Source: an uncultured Oscillospiraceae bacterium
Lineage (GTDB): Bacteria > Bacillota_A > Clostridia > Oscillospirales > Oscillospiraceae
Length of the DNA: 5,913 nucleotides
Assembly: GCA_934561335.1 (NCBI GenBank)
Contig: CAKTGD010000104.1
Span: forward strand, 1-5,913
Direction: 5' to 3'
The notes below the pieces were generated by a model. The model ran no database searches. It saw only the letters and a program-made list of their open reading frames with translations, and was not told the DNA's origin. This document shows, piece after piece, positions 5,912 through 5,913 of this stretch (position 1 is the stretch's first letter; every line of letters starts with the position of its first letter). Both the position numbers and the translations under genes were made by a program.

Positions 5912-5913
5912 GG

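Noticed and set aside
1..5913. A hidden mobile element, CRISPR array, toxin-antitoxin or defence system
   Set aside because: Essentially all sequence is covered by conserved housekeeping genes with tight spacing; I saw no transposase, integrase, direct repeat arrays, target-site duplications or abrupt composition change.

Overview
This 5.9 kb window reads almost entirely on the minus strand and looks like chromosomal housekeeping DNA from a moderately GC-rich Clostridia-class Firmicute. An Oscillospiraceae-type gut anaerobe (Flavonifractor/Oscillibacter-like) is my best guess. The reasons are gene order (rplS-rbgA-...-rnhB-yraN and tig-clpP are classic Firmicute neighbourhoods), strong GGAGG-type ribosome binding sites before nearly every gene, sigma-A promoters with extended -10 elements, and an RbgA-type ribosome GTPase. 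The family-level placement is inference from general familiarity, not a search.

Layout in the direction of transcription (right to left): rplS (ribosomal protein L19) is complete and ends at a strong intrinsic terminator (5527-5556). Immediately after it a new promoter (5496-5524) starts a tight six-gene unit: rbgA (50S assembly GTPase), a small CxxC zinc-ribbon-like protein, rnhB (RNase HII), a YraN/UPF0102 nuclease-like protein, an M19 membrane-dipeptidase-type metallopeptidase, and a calcineurin-like metallophosphoesterase. Spacings in this unit are -4, 11, -4, 10 and 15 bases, so co-transcription and partial translational coupling are likely. A second promoter (1638-1666) in the 112-base gap then drives tig (trigger factor), followed after 56 bases by clpP, of which only the first 60 codons lie in the window.

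Functionally the window joins ribosome production (L19, RbgA), removal of ribonucleotides from DNA (RNase HII, with a YraN nuclease-fold partner), two hydrolases of unknown substrate, and nascent-chain folding plus proteolysis (trigger factor, ClpP). Three starts were moved downstream of the longest reading frame because a ribosome binding site sits between the two candidates: the dipeptidase (3364), yraN (3728) and rnhB (4345).

I see no mobile element, CRISPR array, tRNA, rRNA or clear novel defence system. The most notable oddities are changes in normally invariant motifs: RNase HII has GAG instead of GRG next to its catalytic Asp-Glu, and RbgA has NRVD instead of NKxD in its G4 motif. The uncharacterised zinc-ribbon protein locked between rbgA and rnhB is the best candidate for undescribed biology. 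There is no gene-free stretch longer than about 112 bases.
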